Below are positions 43,622-52,915 of a stretch of 64,000 nt of DNA, one piece after another (position 1 is the stretch's first letter; each line of letters opens with the position of its first letter). The translations under genes were made by a program, and so were the position numbers. The DNA is from Pedobacter kyungheensis (GTDB lineage Bacteria; Bacteroidota; Bacteroidia; Sphingobacteriales; Sphingobacteriaceae), in NCBI RefSeq assembly GCF_000812965.1, contig NZ_JSYN01000026.1, positions 1 through 64,000 of the forward strand. The letters run 5' to 3'. The notes under the pieces are model-generated. The model ran no database searches. It was not told the DNA's origin and saw only the letters and a list, made by a program, of their open reading frames with translations.

Positions 43622-45127
43622 TTACTTTTGAAAAACCCTTACATAATCAACCTTCATGGTTGCAGGGAAAATGGTATCATCTACTCCTTTTTTTCCACCC
43701 CAGCCGCCGCCAACGGCTACATTTAAGATAATATGGAAATTCTGATCGAAAGGCCAGTCGCCCGATCCTTTTTTAGTATTGTTAAAGGTGAGGTATTTTT
43801 CATCGTCGATAAAAAAGTCAATTCTATCCGCAAACCATTCAACCGCATAAACGTGGTATTCGGTATATGGGTTTGCTACTTTTAAGGCTTTACCCACCTG
43901 GGTTTTAATTACATGGTTAAACTTTTCGGTATGCACGGTACCATGTACACTGTCGGGATCATAACCTACATGTTCCATGATATCAATTTCGCCGCTTTTT
44001 GGCCAGTTACCATATTTCCAGTCGGTAGGTAGCGCCCATATGGCCGGCCACAAACCTCTACCTTTTGGCAACATGGCCCTTACCTCTACCCGGCCGTATT
44101 TAAAATCGAATTTATTTTTAGTTACCAGCCTGGCCGAGGTATAATGATTGTTTTCTTTATCGGCTTTTACTGCTGTAATGTTCAGGTTTCCTTTTTTAAC
44201 TACTGCGTTGGTACTATCAGCATCGGTATAGTATTGCAATTCATTATTGCCCCAACCTTTTCCCCCTACATCATAACTCCAGTTTTTGCTTAATGGCAAA
44301 CCAGTATCGTTAAACTCATCGCTCCATTTTAATTTCCAGCCACTCACCAAGGGTGTTTTTTTAATTTCTTCGAAAAGTATTTCCGGTTCGTTGGTGGTAA
44401 TATATTCTACCTGATGTGCCAGAAGCCATTGCATTTCTGGCACGGTATTAACCGTCCATGCATTTACTGTAAGCCCCAGTTTTTGTGCATTTTCTATCCA
44501 GTTGTCTTTTTGGTAAACACTATAATGGTAATCTACACCAGTCAGCTTATCGGCTTTCATTTGTTCGGCACTGACATCGCCCTTAAGGTAAGCTACTTTG
44601 GCTTTAGGCATCAGAGCTAAAATGCGTTTGCAATAATCGTAATCGAAGCTAATGTACTCAGTCCACTCAACTGCTTTGAGTTTCTGTACCATTTCCACAC
44701 ACTTATTCGTTACTTCAATGCCACGCTCCTTGCTAATTAAGGATGGTTTTATCTCCAGAATAAGCTTGGTTGTTTTTTGTTTTTTGCCGGCTAGCAAATA
44801 AGCTTCTAAAGTGGGAATTTTTTCGCCGTTGCTCATGGTTTTGGTGAGCAGATCAGCATAATTTACCTTTTCAATCGTCAATCCCTGAAATTCAGGATCG
44901 TGATTTACAACCAAAACCTGATCGGCTGTCATCCACACATCGAACTCTGATCCATAACAGCCCAGTTTTACCGCCTCATTTAACGACGCGATTGAATTTT
45001 GAGGGAAATTATTCTTTTTCCAGGCACCGCGGTGTGCAATTACCTGGTTTTTGTTCCAGTTAAATTTTTGGGCAAAAGCAGAGCTAAACATGAAAACCAT
45101 ACAGGCCGAAATTAATGCGCGTTTCAT
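43622..45127 (-). CDS. Secreted GDPD-GH16 fusion (glycerophosphodiesterase + beta-glucanase)
   Basis: 501 aa with a signal peptide (1-20). Residues 25-255 are a glycerophosphodiester phosphodiesterase TIM barrel: H32-R33 (IAHRGAW), E61-D63 (GSEFDVW), H76 (NHDPEF) and E125-K127 (LEIKPS). Residues 262-501 are a GH16 jelly roll with the laminarinase signature GEIDIMEHVG, catalytic E380 and E385. Both active sites appear complete. It should release phosphoglycerol-type groups and cleave beta-1,3-(1,4)-glucan. Neighbours a phosphocholine phospholipase C. Confidence 0.93.
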   Translation of the reverse strand: MKRALISACMVFMFSSAFAQKFNWNKNQVIAHRGAWKKNNFPQNSIASLNEAVKLGCYGSEFDVWMTADQVLVVNHDPEFQGLTIEKVNYADLLTKTMSNGEKIPTLEAYLLAGKKQKTTKLILEIKPSLISKERGIEVTNKCVEMVQKLKAVEWTEYISFDYDYCKRILALMPKAKVAYLKGDVSAEQMKADKLTGVDYHYSVYQKDNWIENAQKLGLTVNAWTVNTVPEMQWLLAHQVEYITTNEPEILFEEIKKTPLVSGWKLKWSDEFNDTGLPLSKNWSYDVGGKGWGNNELQYYTDADSTNAVVKKGNLNITAVKADKENNHYTSARLVTKNKFDFKYGRVEVRAMLPKGRGLWPAIWALPTDWKYGNWPKSGEIDIMEHVGYDPDSVHGTVHTEKFNHVIKTQVGKALKVANPYTEYHVYAVEWFADRIDFFIDDEKYLTFNNTKKGSGDWPFDQNFHIILNVAVGGGWGGKKGVDDTIFPATMKVDYVRVFQK

Positions 45128-45212
45128 ATCTTTATTTTTGGTAAAAATTCAAAAGTAGATTTTTTGGCCGAAAACAAATTAAAGTTAATGTAACCATTAT
45201 ATAAACAAAAGC

Positions 45213-45240
45213 AAAAAGCTTACCCATCCAGGTAAGCCTT
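45213..45240 (-). terminator. Terminator of the long FecI-SusCD operon
   Basis: On the minus strand GCTTACC pairs with GGTAAGC (loop TGGATG), followed by five T. It lies 53 bases after the thioredoxin stop (45294). Confidence 0.82.
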
Positions 45241-45293
45241 TCGATCATTAACTATTAAACATTCCACCACTGCTACATGATGTAATTTCTTAT

Positions 45294-46427
45294 TTATTTT
45301 GAAGATGAAGCCTCAACGGGCTCTGCTTTCATTTGATACCTGGCTGTATAAGCTGCTGCCATTTTTACGAATTTGCTATAGCCTGCTTCGTCTTTGGCCA
45401 GCCGATGTACAGCCGCCGCGGTTTTCATATATTCAAGTCCGCTGATCTCGCTTACAATTGCATCTGCCCACTGGCAAAAAAGCCTGGTTACCTCAGGGTT
45501 GAAGCCTTTTTTAGCGACCAATGTGCTGTAAAGTGCATTGAAGTGATACTGATATAAAACCGGATTTTTGATCGAAAACTTCAGGAAGCCTACAGTATCT
45601 TTTTTCATCCCCAGATAGTACCTGCTGCTCAGGGTTTGAAGGCATATTTTCCAGGTTTTATCAGAAAAATTTTTCTTCTGGCTGGCCAAAAATCCATCAA
45701 AAGCAGCCTGATCTGAATTTGTTTTCATTGCTTTAGCCAGTTTCTGATTTAATCCATTATCCACTACTGGTTGTAAAACCTCTTCGCCATAAAGTGCTGC
45801 AAATCCGTTATAATCTGCAAAAATGGTTTCAATTGCTTTTTCATCAGCCGATCTGGTAACCAGATAAGGCAATAAGGCATTTTCGGCTTTAAAGTTTTTT
45901 AAAGTATCGGTATAGGCAGCAATGGTCTCGCCGGTTACTCCCTTGCGGGTTTTGCAGAATTCAACATAGAATGCCGGATATTTGGCTTCGTTATAGCTGG
46001 TAGAAAATCCCGACAAAAATTTATGCTGTGCAGCCTTTTGGCGGGCATCAGCAAACAGGGCAATCAGATTACCCGGATCTTTATATCCTGATGAGGAACT
46101 GATTAGTTTTCCATCGCCATTTAAGACTAAGAAGGTTGGAAAACCATTTAAAATATGTTGCACTTTTAAAGTATCGCCCAGTTTATCTTTAAAAATATCA
46201 ACTTTGAGCATTAAAAAATTTTTATCCATTTCTGCCTTAACCAGCGAATTCGGGAAAACATTTTCGTCCATTTGGGCGCAAGGAATGCAGCCGGTGAAAT
46301 AACAATCGACAAAAATGAGCTTGTTTTCTTTTTTAGCCTGTTTCAATACACTGTTTAAGGATTGATTTTGTGCCAGGCAACCTATTGCGGTTAACAAAAG
46401 GCAAAGGGTATGAATTAGTTTTTTCAT
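45294..46427 (-). CDS. Periplasmic thioredoxin-like protein with extra C-terminal domain
   Basis: 377 aa, signal peptide (about 1-19). Residues 22-130 are a thioredoxin fold with C47-IP-C50 (an unusual CIPC site) and another Cys at 42, plus cis-Pro in GFPTFLVL. The remaining 240 residues are helical and not recognised. Last gene of the operon, 4 bases after the aspartic protease gene. Confidence 0.8.
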   Translation of the reverse strand: MKKLIHTLCLLLTAIGCLAQNQSLNSVLKQAKKENKLIFVDCYFTGCIPCAQMDENVFPNSLVKAEMDKNFLMLKVDIFKDKLGDTLKVQHILNGFPTFLVLNGDGKLISSSSGYKDPGNLIALFADARQKAAQHKFLSGFSTSYNEAKYPAFYVEFCKTRKGVTGETIAAYTDTLKNFKAENALLPYLVTRSADEKAIETIFADYNGFAALYGEEVLQPVVDNGLNQKLAKAMKTNSDQAAFDGFLASQKKNFSDKTWKICLQTLSSRYYLGMKKDTVGFLKFSIKNPVLYQYHFNALYSTLVAKKGFNPEVTRLFCQWADAIVSEISGLEYMKTAAAVHRLAKDEAGYSKFVKMAAAYTARYQMKAEPVEASSSK

Positions 46428-46431
46428 AAAT

Positions 46432-47928
46432 CTATTTTTTGGTTACTGAAATATTTTGTTTTGCTCCATCCGCCGTGTAGGCAATTTTGAAGACTTTACC
46501 CGCCGGTGCACTTAAGACGGCCAGCATTTTTTTGCTGTCTTTAAGGAAAGCTGATGCTGCAACACCATCAATACTTTCGATAATTTGCCCGGCTTTCAGG
46601 GCTTCGCCTTCTACAGGGCTTACTACACTGAGCAACTTTAATTTCCCATCAGCGTCGAAACCGAAAAGGTAAGCGCCCAAAACAAAATCATGAGGAAAAT
46701 TAAAGGTATGGTTGGGTACGAAATGAATTTCTTTCTGCTGCATGTTAATGGTAAAGTTGTAACGGCCAATGGTTCTGATACCAATAGAACCGTCAAAACC
46801 CGGATTCCAGTTTTCACTTTGACCGCCTCCCGCCATCAGGGTAACCGGAAAATCGGTTAGCCTAGGCATACTGGCAAAAGAAAACGCCGCCGCACGGCCG
46901 CTATAGGTTGGTGTGCTCATGCCCATACTGGTGGTGGTGCCGTTATATTCGGGTTTAAAACCACTTACCAATAGTTTATATTTTTTTACAAAGGGTCTGA
47001 AGCAAATGAGGTTATAAGAGGCACCGGTATCGAAAACAAATTCGCCGGTATTGGCCTGTCCAGGTACAACGCTAACTTCGCCCGGAATAATAAACAAACC
47101 CGCCGGAACCGTTACCGGAACAGATAAGCCTTGATCCTGATAGGTATAATCGCCAAAAGTATAAAGCGAAAGCTCTTTTTTATCGAAATCGACTTTGGTG
47201 ATATAGTTTTTAGCGATGCTGTTGCCAATAATGCCATCGCTTCCTTTGTGCATTTCAGGAAAAATAGCAAAACTCTGGTTTTTAAGCACAAAGGTATCGA
47301 GCTTGATCGTATTCCCTTCTGAAACAGAAATATTCATGTTGCCGCCCACTACCGAGGTATTTTGCTGGCGACTGGCTTTAATGCCTACCGAATCGGCCAG
47401 GGCTTTGGTAATGGCCATGCCATCGGCACCTGTATCAAAAAGGAGCTTTAGCGGCCTTTCGCTGGTATTAACTTTTACGGTTAAAATAATCGAACCATTC
47501 TCGACCTCGAAAGGGATTTTGGCGACCAGTACCGACTTTTTATAGCGGTTCATGCCATAAAGCTGGTCGAAAATATCGGTGTACAGTAGTCTATAGCTTG
47601 CATCAGTATAAATGCTACTTTCTTTACCCGCTTTTCCTTTACTAAAAGGTACTATGGTTAAGCAGATCATTTCGCCTGCTTTAGTTTCATTTTTGAGCAG
47701 AATCGAATCACATGGATAGCGCTCCAGTATTGTCTTTAACATCCTGTCGGCCGAAGGTCTTGTATAGGCTGCAATTGAAAAACTGCCGCTTAACATGGTT
47801 TTAACCGGATCAACGGCCTTTTGGGCAAACATTTGATTCATGCTTTCAATGAGTGTGCGGGCTTGCTGCGCCCGAAGCTGGAGCGAACAAACCAAAAACC
47901 CAAGAAATAGTATTGCTTTAATTTTCAT
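46432..47928 (-). CDS. Two-lobed aspartic protease with PDZ domain
   Basis: 498 aa from ATG 47928, chosen because it gives a clean signal peptide; an earlier in-frame start exists. An N-terminal region of about 130 residues has no known fold. Two retropepsin-like lobes each carry a catalytic DTGA: D165 in LLFDTGADG and D300 in VFDTGASYN, so one chain could form a complete pepsin-type site. A PDZ-like domain (about 420-498; AGQIIESIDGVAASAF) follows. Probably acts in the periplasm. In a cluster with two TlpA proteins and a thioredoxin. Confidence 0.85.
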   Translation of the reverse strand: MKIKAILFLGFLVCSLQLRAQQARTLIESMNQMFAQKAVDPVKTMLSGSFSIAAYTRPSADRMLKTILERYPCDSILLKNETKAGEMICLTIVPFSKGKAGKESSIYTDASYRLLYTDIFDQLYGMNRYKKSVLVAKIPFEVENGSIILTVKVNTSERPLKLLFDTGADGMAITKALADSVGIKASRQQNTSVVGGNMNISVSEGNTIKLDTFVLKNQSFAIFPEMHKGSDGIIGNSIAKNYITKVDFDKKELSLYTFGDYTYQDQGLSVPVTVPAGLFIIPGEVSVVPGQANTGEFVFDTGASYNLICFRPFVKKYKLLVSGFKPEYNGTTTSMGMSTPTYSGRAAAFSFASMPRLTDFPVTLMAGGGQSENWNPGFDGSIGIRTIGRYNFTINMQQKEIHFVPNHTFNFPHDFVLGAYLFGFDADGKLKLLSVVSPVEGEALKAGQIIESIDGVAASAFLKDSKKMLAVLSAPAGKVFKIAYTADGAKQNISVTKK

Positions 47929-47947
47929 TTTTAGCTGAATAGGTAGA

Positions 47948-49111
47948 TTAAAATCCATAAATTTTTTCGAGGGCACGATCAATGTCATCAGTGGCGCTTG
48001 AAGTAATGCGCATTAATATTTTGCCCTCGTTGCTTACCAGTATTTTGGTCGGAAAAGCCATAATGTTATAGTCTTTTACCAGGTTTTGCCTATCTATATC
48101 TTCGTTATTAAGTATATTGGTATAAGGAAGCGCATCTTCTTCAATGGCTTTAAGCCAAAGGCCGCGTGCCTCTTCAAGAACCTTTTTCTGTTCCTGCGCG
48201 ATGGCTATAATTTCGAAACCTTTTGACTGATACTTCGCATATAATGCTTTTAAATGCGGATTACTTGCCCGGCATGGCCCGCACCAGCTGCCCCAAAAAT
48301 CGAGCAGTACCGTTTTTCCCTTATAATTGGCCAGACTAATGGTCTTTCCGTGGTTATCGGTTTTCTGAAAACCAATGGCATCAGCGCCTTCTGGTGTGGT
48401 GCTTATTTTTTTGATATAAGCTTTAATTTTTTCGGCAACGGGATGGTTTTTATATTTGGGCGATAGACTGTTCCACGTGGAAATAAAATCGCCAGCCGTA
48501 TACAGGTTTTCCATTCGCGTTAATAAAAATACTGAGGCAAAAGCATTGGGATGCGTTTTAACAAAATCTCTTTTTACGTTAACGAGTTTTCTATTGGTGG
48601 CTGTAGCCTCGGCCATTAAAGCTTCTTTATTTGCAGAACTGGTGATTTTTTCTTCATTAAAAAGCTGTTGCATAATCTCGTAATTACGCATTTCGCCCTT
48701 TTTTACCAGTTGCTTATATACCGCCAATGCATTATTTTCTTCATCGCCATTTACATCGGCAAACTGAACCAATAGCGCATCGCCCTTTATGCTAATATCC
48801 CGATCAAAAACGAACAGATCAAGTTTTGGCGCAGGATTTGAATTCCTGGTACTGGTTCTTGATATCGAGACATCGAAGCGGGCAATGGCCGGATTTTGTA
48901 AACGCGGTACTTTTAAGGTAAAAGCATCGTTATTGGCATTGGCTTTATAGCTCCTTGATAAACCGGCATCATCTGCAAAAGAAATCCATACCGACTTATT
49001 GCCCAGCCCCTTTAAGCGTCCAGAAATCTGAATGCTATCATTCTGGCTATAAGCTTTAGGTAAAAAAAAATGCAAAAGCGTAGCTATTAACAATGTTTTC
49101 ATTGTTTTCAT
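47948..49111 (-). CDS. TlpA-family thiol-disulfide protein (second)
   Basis: 387 aa with a signal peptide (about 1-22). An N-terminal beta domain, a helical middle, and a C-terminal AhpC/TSA-type thioredoxin domain with WGSWCGPCR (C277, C280) and AFPTKILV cis-Pro. Likely a periplasmic reductant. The operon upstream contains another such gene separated by a hairpin. Confidence 0.88.
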   Translation of the reverse strand: MKTMKTLLIATLLHFFLPKAYSQNDSIQISGRLKGLGNKSVWISFADDAGLSRSYKANANNDAFTLKVPRLQNPAIARFDVSISRTSTRNSNPAPKLDLFVFDRDISIKGDALLVQFADVNGDEENNALAVYKQLVKKGEMRNYEIMQQLFNEEKITSSANKEALMAEATATNRKLVNVKRDFVKTHPNAFASVFLLTRMENLYTAGDFISTWNSLSPKYKNHPVAEKIKAYIKKISTTPEGADAIGFQKTDNHGKTISLANYKGKTVLLDFWGSWCGPCRASNPHLKALYAKYQSKGFEIIAIAQEQKKVLEEARGLWLKAIEEDALPYTNILNNEDIDRQNLVKDYNIMAFPTKILVSNEGKILMRITSSATDDIDRALEKIYGF

Positions 49112-49135
49112 ATCAGATATTTTAAGGCAATAATG

Positions 49136-49163
49136 ACTCCGGCTATTGATTTATAGCCGGAGT
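49136..49163 (-). promoter_or_regulatory. Intra-operon hairpin between two tlpA-like genes
   Basis: ACTCCGGCTAT (49136-49146) and ATAGCCGGAGT (49153-49163), perfect 11-bp stem and 6-base loop. No proper T-run, so an attenuator, processing or stability element rather than a full terminator. Confidence 0.65.
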
Positions 49164-49174
49164 ATCAGGGATGA

Positions 49175-50560
49175 TTAGTTGGCAAGTGTTTTTTGCAATA
49201 ATGCTTTTAATTCAGGGTTAGATGGACGCGGAGAATCAACGGTCACAATTTTTCCCTGCTTATCGAAAACCAGGAAACGCGGTATTGTATTTACTTTATA
49301 ATATTTTGAAAATTCGTTTTCAGGTCCTCCGGCAAAAAGTTGTAAACCACCCAGATTTTCATCTTTGATCATTTTTTGCCATTTTTCTTTATCTTTTACC
49401 GCATCAGTTGATAGGCTGATAATCTGAACATCGGTACCTTTCATTTCTTCTTCCAGTTTTTTCAGATAAGGAATTTCAGCTCTGCAAGGTCCGCACCAAG
49501 TAGCCCAAACATCTACCAATACTACTTTACCCTTTAAGCTCTCCATCGTAACTTGCTTTCCATTCTTATCTTCGTATGCAAATTTAAAAGCATCAGTACC
49601 GGGCTTATAAGTCAATAAAGGGTTCATAATCGCTGCACTTCTATCGGCCTGTCTTTTGGTAAGGATGTATTTTTCCCTGCCTTTTATTAGTGCTTCATAT
49701 TCGGTAATTGTTTTATAACCTGCAGCATTATCTAAGATCATATCACCCTTTAAGGTATCGTTTGGCACAAAAGAAGTCATTAAATCTACTCCTTCCGGAC
49801 CTCGTTTATAAGCCTTAGCTTCCTGACGCATATTGAGGCTGATCAGCCCGCTCAAAGTCCTAAACCCGTACGGATAGCGGTAAACATTTGCTGTTGTTTT
49901 CGCAAAATCGCCGGTTTTAAGCGTACTGTAAAAATTACTGTATTCTTCAACAGAAGGGTGTGCACTTCTTGGTGTATTTAAAAAGTTAGTAGCATAAGAA
50001 GCTAAATCCCAAGCCATAATGTTTTTAACTTCTTTATCGAATTTGGCATTTCCAGTAGTTTTTCCATTTAAAAAAGTTTTGCTCTTAGCCACAATCTCTT
50101 CCTGCTCAGGAAAATAATCAACAAAAGTGCTTTGAACTTTCATAAAATTCACAGCCTTTTGTTCTAAAGGATGGGTTAAATCGTGCCACTGGGTAAGCAC
50201 GGTATTTTCTTTCGAATTATTTTTACCTGTTAATACATAGCTCGAATCTAAAAGGCTTACTGATAATTCTTCGCCACCTTTAAAATAAAATTTATAGTTA
50301 TCGTTCGGGCTACCTTCATTACCTGTACCAATTACGTACAAGCCTTCGTATTCGGGATAAAAAAGAAAACCAAACTGGCCTTTTTCGGCTGGTGTAGTAT
50401 TGGCAATTTCTACTGCCTTGCCATCTTTCACTTTAAAAAGTTTAACGGCAGAAAGTCGTTTTTTCTTTAACAATCCTTTTACTTCTACAGGCAATTGTGC
50501 CATAGTAGTTAATGAGGCCAGGCATAAAAGACCGGCACTTAATAATTTTTTCATTTTCAT
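49175..50560 (-). CDS. TlpA-family thiol-disulfide protein (first)
   Basis: 461 aa, signal peptide 1-21. Residues 25-115 resemble a DUF4369-like beta domain, followed by helices, then a C-terminal redoxin domain with WATWCGPCR (C356, C359) and TIPRFLVF cis-Pro. Periplasmic disulfide reductase type. Placed 34 bases after the PKD-like lipoprotein gene. Confidence 0.9.
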   Translation of the reverse strand: MKMKKLLSAGLLCLASLTTMAQLPVEVKGLLKKKRLSAVKLFKVKDGKAVEIANTTPAEKGQFGFLFYPEYEGLYVIGTGNEGSPNDNYKFYFKGGEELSVSLLDSSYVLTGKNNSKENTVLTQWHDLTHPLEQKAVNFMKVQSTFVDYFPEQEEIVAKSKTFLNGKTTGNAKFDKEVKNIMAWDLASYATNFLNTPRSAHPSVEEYSNFYSTLKTGDFAKTTANVYRYPYGFRTLSGLISLNMRQEAKAYKRGPEGVDLMTSFVPNDTLKGDMILDNAAGYKTITEYEALIKGREKYILTKRQADRSAAIMNPLLTYKPGTDAFKFAYEDKNGKQVTMESLKGKVVLVDVWATWCGPCRAEIPYLKKLEEEMKGTDVQIISLSTDAVKDKEKWQKMIKDENLGGLQLFAGGPENEFSKYYKVNTIPRFLVFDKQGKIVTVDSPRPSNPELKALLQKTLAN

Positions 50561-50594
50561 TGGGTTTATTTGTATGTTTTTGTAAGATTTTTAA

Positions 50595-52118
50595 TTAGCG
50601 TTCTCTGTAGGTTATGCTTTTTACCTTTCCGAAACCAGAAAAGCTTTTAGCCAAAACTAAATCGCCCATAACAGGAGGTACAACGTATGTATTGATACTT
50701 CCGTTAGTGCCTTCAGGCAAAGCAGAATCGTAAAAAGCAACCATTAAATTATTACTGTCTTTATATTTGGCAGTATTTTTAAAATCGTAGAACTGGATGA
50801 ATGAAATTTTCTTGCTCCCTAAATCAACAACCTGTTTGGTTGTTTTTAAAGACATATCGTATTCGTAAACTTTACCTCCTATGCTGTATATGATATACCC
50901 CAGTGCAGGACTAACTGCATAAAACTCTGCATTGGCAAAATCGGTAGCAGTTATCTCATCGTAATAACTTTGTACAAGTGATGCGCTGTTAAACCTGGCC
51001 AGGTATCTTTTGCTTGAGTTTGGATCTTTTAAAACACTAAAAACCTCTCCGCCATTGTAAGGAACCCAGGCCATGTACAATAAATCCATCCCTGTGCTGA
51101 AGCTGAATTTTCTTTGGGCCTGGTCAGGGTCAGGTAATGTGGTACAGGTTGAATTAGATCCTGTGTGTTTTACGAAACGCCTGTTGGTTTTATCATAAAA
51201 AATGGCGTGGGCATTAGCAGAGGTATTTTTATCTCCACCAATAAACGGGGCAACTTTAAATTCTTTCTGTTCTGAAGCGATATAGCTAATCGGAGAAGAA
51301 AAGTAAATATTTTGAACGCGCTCGTAATAATATGCTCCCTCTTTTCCAATCATATATGCCGTACTGGATCCCCGTTGTTGAATTACATCAGCATAAAAAC
51401 CTGCCGGAGTGCTTCCAAACATTTCGTAAGTCAGGTTCATCGTAGGCGTCCATTTAAAAGTATTGGGCTCTACCTTAGTAGTAAACTGATCGGTACCCAG
51501 GTAAATACCAAAGCTTATTTTGTCTGGTCCGATTAAAAGCCCTGTATTGTAGTTATAAATCATTACAGGCTTTCCGGATAGCTTAAGTTCTGATCCTGTA
51601 CTGGCAAGTAAATCGTTAATAACGTCAAAACCTCCTGCTGTGTTGAGCGATAACATATCAACCCTGGCCTGATTATTTACATCGCACATTAACATCCAGC
51701 CCTCATTAATTTCATTAACAACCTTTAAAGTAAATGGAACCTTGTACTTAACGCCGCTGGCTTTATCTGTAACGGCATAATATGCCTGGTAAGAGCCCGC
51801 TACCACACGCATTATCTGCTCTAAATTTCTGTTTTGATCTAAAATAAAGAGCTTGGTACCACCCAATCCATTCGGACCAATGTAACTCCATTCGTAGGTA
51901 TATTTAGATTCATCAAAACTAGGGTCGAGGCTAAACTTAATTAGAGGTTTAACAGAAACGGCTTTACCATAGGTAGCCACTACTTCGCCGGGTAATTCTG
52001 CTATGGTTTCTAATTTATTAATTTCATTGTAATTATAATTTCCCAGGTCTTTCTTACAAGCACTCATGGCAATAATTAACAGCACAATAAAAAGGCAACT
52101 GTATTGTTTAAGTTTCAT
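50595..52118 (-). CDS. PKD-like family surface lipoprotein
   Basis: 507 aa lipoprotein, lipobox SAC at about residue 20 then KKDLGNYNYNEINKLE. This matches the family of PKD-like proteins encoded with SusCD and DUF4843. Beta-rich, with repeats of YAVTDKASG and FYDKTNRRFVKHTG that may form a propeller. Likely an accessory outer-membrane binding protein for SusCD cargo. Confidence 0.78.
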   Translation of the reverse strand: MKLKQYSCLFIVLLIIAMSACKKDLGNYNYNEINKLETIAELPGEVVATYGKAVSVKPLIKFSLDPSFDESKYTYEWSYIGPNGLGGTKLFILDQNRNLEQIMRVVAGSYQAYYAVTDKASGVKYKVPFTLKVVNEINEGWMLMCDVNNQARVDMLSLNTAGGFDVINDLLASTGSELKLSGKPVMIYNYNTGLLIGPDKISFGIYLGTDQFTTKVEPNTFKWTPTMNLTYEMFGSTPAGFYADVIQQRGSSTAYMIGKEGAYYYERVQNIYFSSPISYIASEQKEFKVAPFIGGDKNTSANAHAIFYDKTNRRFVKHTGSNSTCTTLPDPDQAQRKFSFSTGMDLLYMAWVPYNGGEVFSVLKDPNSSKRYLARFNSASLVQSYYDEITATDFANAEFYAVSPALGYIIYSIGGKVYEYDMSLKTTKQVVDLGSKKISFIQFYDFKNTAKYKDSNNLMVAFYDSALPEGTNGSINTYVVPPVMGDLVLAKSFSGFGKVKSITYRER

Positions 52119-52138
52119 TTTATCTGATTTAAAAATTA

Positions 52139-52900
52139 TTATTGAACAGATGGTCCCATTATCATAATACTTCCATCATCTTCCAGAATGGTATTACCCT
52201 GCAACTTCTGATCATTAAGATATCTTTGCATATATTTTGCATAAGCAACCATTTCGGCAATAGATACGGAGGTATCTAAATAAGCCGGGTCGATATTGAG
52301 TACAGATACCATCAATAACAGCTTTTTCCGGGTAAACGTACCCAGATAAGTATCTAACCACCTGGCCGGTTTTTTAATGATATCATTTACATACCATCTG
52401 TAATTAATGTATGAGATCTTTTTTCCTGTAGTTTGGTTGGTAACTTTGTTGTTCATACCTGTGATAAAATTCTCATTTTCAAGCAAATCGAAACTCAACA
52501 AAAACGTATTGGTTTGCATATCCGCTTTTCGCAGAAATTTTATCTTTACAGTATCTTTTAACTGATTTTTCTTAATGGAAAAAGATTTATTCAGGATTTC
52601 GAAATGTACCCCCTCTTTAGCGGTAGAAGAAGTATTAACCGTTAAATTGTAGGGTCTGTCCTGCGAAGATTTTGCTCCGGTAGTACTCACTACCATATTA
52701 ACTACTGAATCCTGTGATTTTGCCAAACTAAAAGAAACAATGGTAGAATCTTTTATTACCTCTCCCGAAAAAAGGGGTAACCTGGCAGCATCATTAAAAT
52801 AAATTGAATCTTTCGAATCATAGGTGTTCAATGGCTTTTCGCAGGAAAGCATTACCAGCGTAACCATAAATGCTATTATTGATACAATATTTTTTTTCAT
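52139..52900 (-). CDS. DUF4843 domain lipoprotein
   Basis: 253 aa, lipobox LSC (C20) then EKPLNTYDSKDSIYFND, the typical DUF4843 start. One or two Ig-like beta domains. Encoded directly between SusD and the PKD-like protein, as in related operons. Function unknown; an accessory surface protein is probable. Confidence 0.85.
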   Translation of the reverse strand: MKKNIVSIIAFMVTLVMLSCEKPLNTYDSKDSIYFNDAARLPLFSGEVIKDSTIVSFSLAKSQDSVVNMVVSTTGAKSSQDRPYNLTVNTSSTAKEGVHFEILNKSFSIKKNQLKDTVKIKFLRKADMQTNTFLLSFDLLENENFITGMNNKVTNQTTGKKISYINYRWYVNDIIKKPARWLDTYLGTFTRKKLLLMVSVLNIDPAYLDTSVSIAEMVAYAKYMQRYLNDQKLQGNTILEDDGSIMIMGPSVQ

Positions 52901-52915
52901 CTTTATAAATTCAGG

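Noticed and set aside
43622..45127. Two separate genes wrongly merged (GDPD and GH16)
   Set aside because: Single uninterrupted frame, one signal peptide, and no internal start with a signal for the GH16 half.
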